Shown in pieces: positions 5,879-6,817 of a stretch of 6,817 bases of DNA. Under the pieces are notes generated by a model, which had not been told where the DNA came from, did not search any database, and saw nothing but the letters and a program-made list of their open reading frames with translations. How positions within the stretch are numbered: position 1 is the first letter of the stretch; every line of letters begins with the position of its first letter. The position numbers and the translations under genes were made by a program. The DNA lies in contig JAAFHI010000178.1 in NCBI GenBank assembly GCA_013298335.1, forward strand, positions 1-6,817, written 5' to 3'. The DNA comes from Actinomycetota bacterium (GTDB taxonomy: Bacteria > Acidobacteriota > Blastocatellia > Chloracidobacteriales > Chloracidobacteriaceae).

Positions 5879-6417
5879 TCGGGTCTCCGGTGGGGCGTTT
5901 TATCCATCTGAATGGAATGAAGAAAAGACGCTTTTTCAAAATACGGTTCGAGATAGCGTTCGAAGAATTCCAGAAAATTGTTCGCGATGAATTCCGACCT
6001 CCCGGAATTGTGGTAGTACAAAATCACCGGGCACTCATCGCCGTCGAATCGAGACGTATCGAGGCAGAACGGTTCATTGTCATCCGGGCAACGTTCGACC
6101 ACGACCAGATGATTTGGGAGCGGAAATGGAACCCATTCTTCACGGTAATGCGTCGTGTCGCAGAAAACCGTTCCGAATCCCTGAAACGGGGCATCGTTCG
6201 GTATGCCGGAAATACAAAGGGATTCCAGCCCGCCGCCGCCCGTCATTCTCAGAAATTCACGGAAGGAAGCCGGAAACCGGACACCCAATTCCTCTTCAAC
6301 CAGTTCGATCTCGGCGTCGCTCGTCGGACCAATCCAAAAAACCGGTTCTTCCTCATCGTGTAGGGAATTGATTCGGTTGACGAGTCGGGAAACGCGATCC
6401 TGAAGTGCCGTTGTCAT
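5875..6417 (-). CDS. SUKH / SMI1-KNR4 family protein
   Basis: This is a 180-residue SUKH-superfamily protein. The diagnostic region is SDAEIELVEEELGVRFPASF followed by REFLRMTGGGG (33-63), matching the family pattern of an acidic helix, LGxxLPxxYxxFL and a glycine turn. FCLDTSRFDGDECPVILYYH (117-136) is the typical late strand motif, and FIANNFLEFFERYL (143-156) is the final helix. Many bacterial SUKH proteins are immunity proteins against nuclease or deaminase toxins; others have unknown roles. It opens the - strand operon, 57 bases after the stop of the dehydrogenase gene. The start at 6417 has no clear Shine-Dalgarno. GC content is about 53% (counted over 5941-6420) against about 71% in part of the oxidoreductase gene, which suggests transfer. 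The family is fairly secure; an immunity role is inferred and no cognate toxin is visible. Confidence 0.85.
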   Translation of the reverse strand: MTTALQDRVSRLVNRINSLHDEEEPVFWIGPTSDAEIELVEEELGVRFPASFREFLRMTGGGGLESLCISGIPNDAPFQGFGTVFCDTTHYREEWVPFPLPNHLVVVERCPDDNEPFCLDTSRFDGDECPVILYYHNSGRSEFIANNFLEFFERYLEPYFEKASFLHSIQMDKTPHRRPD

Positions 6418-6441
6418 GAGATTGTGCCGCGTTTTCGGGGG

Positions 6442-6474
6442 TGAAAAATATGCGCGCAGGACGCGCGCGCTCCA
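6442..6474 (-). terminator. Post-stop GC hairpin repeat, copy C, with U tract
   Basis: On the - strand this starts on the base after the dehydrogenase stop codon. The core is GCGCGC-GTCCT-GCGCGC followed by ATATTTTT, a good rho-independent terminator layout. The 25-bp repeat part (6450-6474) differs from 4373-4397 at one loop base only (G for A). No reverse-complement partner is present in the 32 bases before the SUKH gene, so this is a single arm, unlike copies A and B. Confidence 0.8.
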
Positions 6475-6817
6475 TTACAAACGATTGTAGATGGCGTCGG
6501 GGAGGAATTTGAACAGCCACGCGATGAGCCGCCAGCGGCGCGTGACGTAGACGTGCTTTCGCCGGTTTCGAATCGCCGTGAAAATCTGCCGCGCGGCCAC
6601 CTCCGGCGGGGCGACCCAGAACTGTCCCTCGCCCTTCGCCATCGCCGTATCCACGAACCCCGGCTGGACGTCGGTCACCGCAATCGGCAGTTTCGCCTTC
6701 GCGAATTTCTGCCGGAGTCCCTGCATGTAACTGGTCATGAAGGCTTTCGACGCATTGTAGGCCGGGGCCTCGCCTCCGCCGCGCAGGGCCGCGATGGAGG
6801 AAACGCCGACGATGTGT
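6475..6817 (-). CDS. Short-chain dehydrogenase/reductase (SDR), N-terminal part cut by window edge
   Basis: This is the C-terminal 113 residues of a classical NAD(P)-dependent SDR; the Rossmann cofactor motif lies beyond the right edge. The frame is open to 6816, so the ATG at 6738 is internal. Counting from the edge, GVSSIAAL supplies the catalytic Ser (residue 7), and YNASK supplies Tyr20 and Lys24, with the usual 13-residue Ser-Tyr and 3-residue Tyr-Lys spacing. VQPGFVDTAM is the conserved PG-x-V/I-x-T segment that closes over the cofactor. The tail RRWRLIAWLFKFLPDAIYNRL-like end (about 94-113) is amphipathic to hydrophobic and basic, as in COG0300-type SDRs that associate with membranes. 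The substrate cannot be told. It is co-oriented with the SUKH operon but separated from it by a terminator-like repeat. Confidence 0.92.
   Translation of the reverse strand, partial: HIVGVSSIAALRGGGEAPAYNASKAFMTSYMQGLRQKFAKAKLPIAVTDVQPGFVDTAMAKGEGQFWVAPPEVAARQIFTAIRNRRKHVYVTRRWRLIAWLFKFLPDAIYNRL

Noticed and set aside
5337..5939. N-terminal 201-residue extension of the 163-aa gene's frame
   Set aside because: It covers the membrane-protein gene in another frame, is Arg/His/Pro-rich, and is separated from the real start by a clear ribosome site.
4269..6474. CRISPR array
   Set aside because: The three 25-bp repeat copies are about 0.1 and 2 kb apart, in mixed orientation, without regular spacers or cas genes.

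Overview
The window comes from a GC-rich bacterium (about 71% GC over 2221-2400, 53% over 5941-6420). Genes are compact, ATGA or TTGA stop/start overlaps are used, and small GC hairpin repeats sit directly behind stop codons. No rRNA, tRNA or lineage-specific marker is present, so the phylum cannot be fixed. A molybdenum hydroxylase and a PflX-type radical SAM protein fit many environmental lineages.

Left part, + strand (1-2981): the end of a two-gene stretch for a PaoABC/YagTSR-type molybdenum aldehyde oxidoreductase. It holds the FAD/[4Fe-4S] subunit (5' end cut by the window edge) and the complete catalytic molybdopterin subunit, translationally coupled by an ATGA overlap. The [2Fe-2S] subunit would be expected upstream, outside the window. 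The unit ends in a strong GC hairpin terminator nested inside a 17-bp perfect inverted repeat.

Middle, + strand (3246-4268): a stand-alone radical SAM protein of the PflX-like COG1313 family. It has a C-x3-C-x2-C cluster site and an additional four-cysteine N-terminal region. Its stop codon is followed immediately by one arm of a 26-bp perfect inverted repeat (4269-4294 / 4372-4397), which lies between this gene and the convergent operon to its right.

Right part, - strand (6417 down to 4400): a tight four-gene operon. In transcription order it encodes a SUKH/SMI1-KNR4-like protein, a small four-helix membrane protein (TTG start overlapping the previous stop), an unrecognised 163-aa protein with a good Shine-Dalgarno, and a 146-aa protein ending in a DnaJ-like zinc ribbon. 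The operon is bracketed by two near-identical 25-bp direct repeats (4373-4397 and 6450-6474, 24/25 identical). The SUKH gene is clearly less GC-rich than the oxidoreductase genes. Together these suggest an acquired cassette, possibly of the immunity/polymorphic-toxin type, but no toxin is visible.

Right edge, - strand: the C-terminal part of a short-chain dehydrogenase/reductase with Ser, Tyr and Lys catalytic residues. Its stop codon abuts the third copy of the GC hairpin repeat.

The most unusual signal is the family of short GC stem-loops with a constant ATCC/ATCCT-like loop. They are placed 0-4 bases after the stop codons of four genes in this window, and twice form the arms of a larger inverted repeat that encloses a separate internal hairpin.
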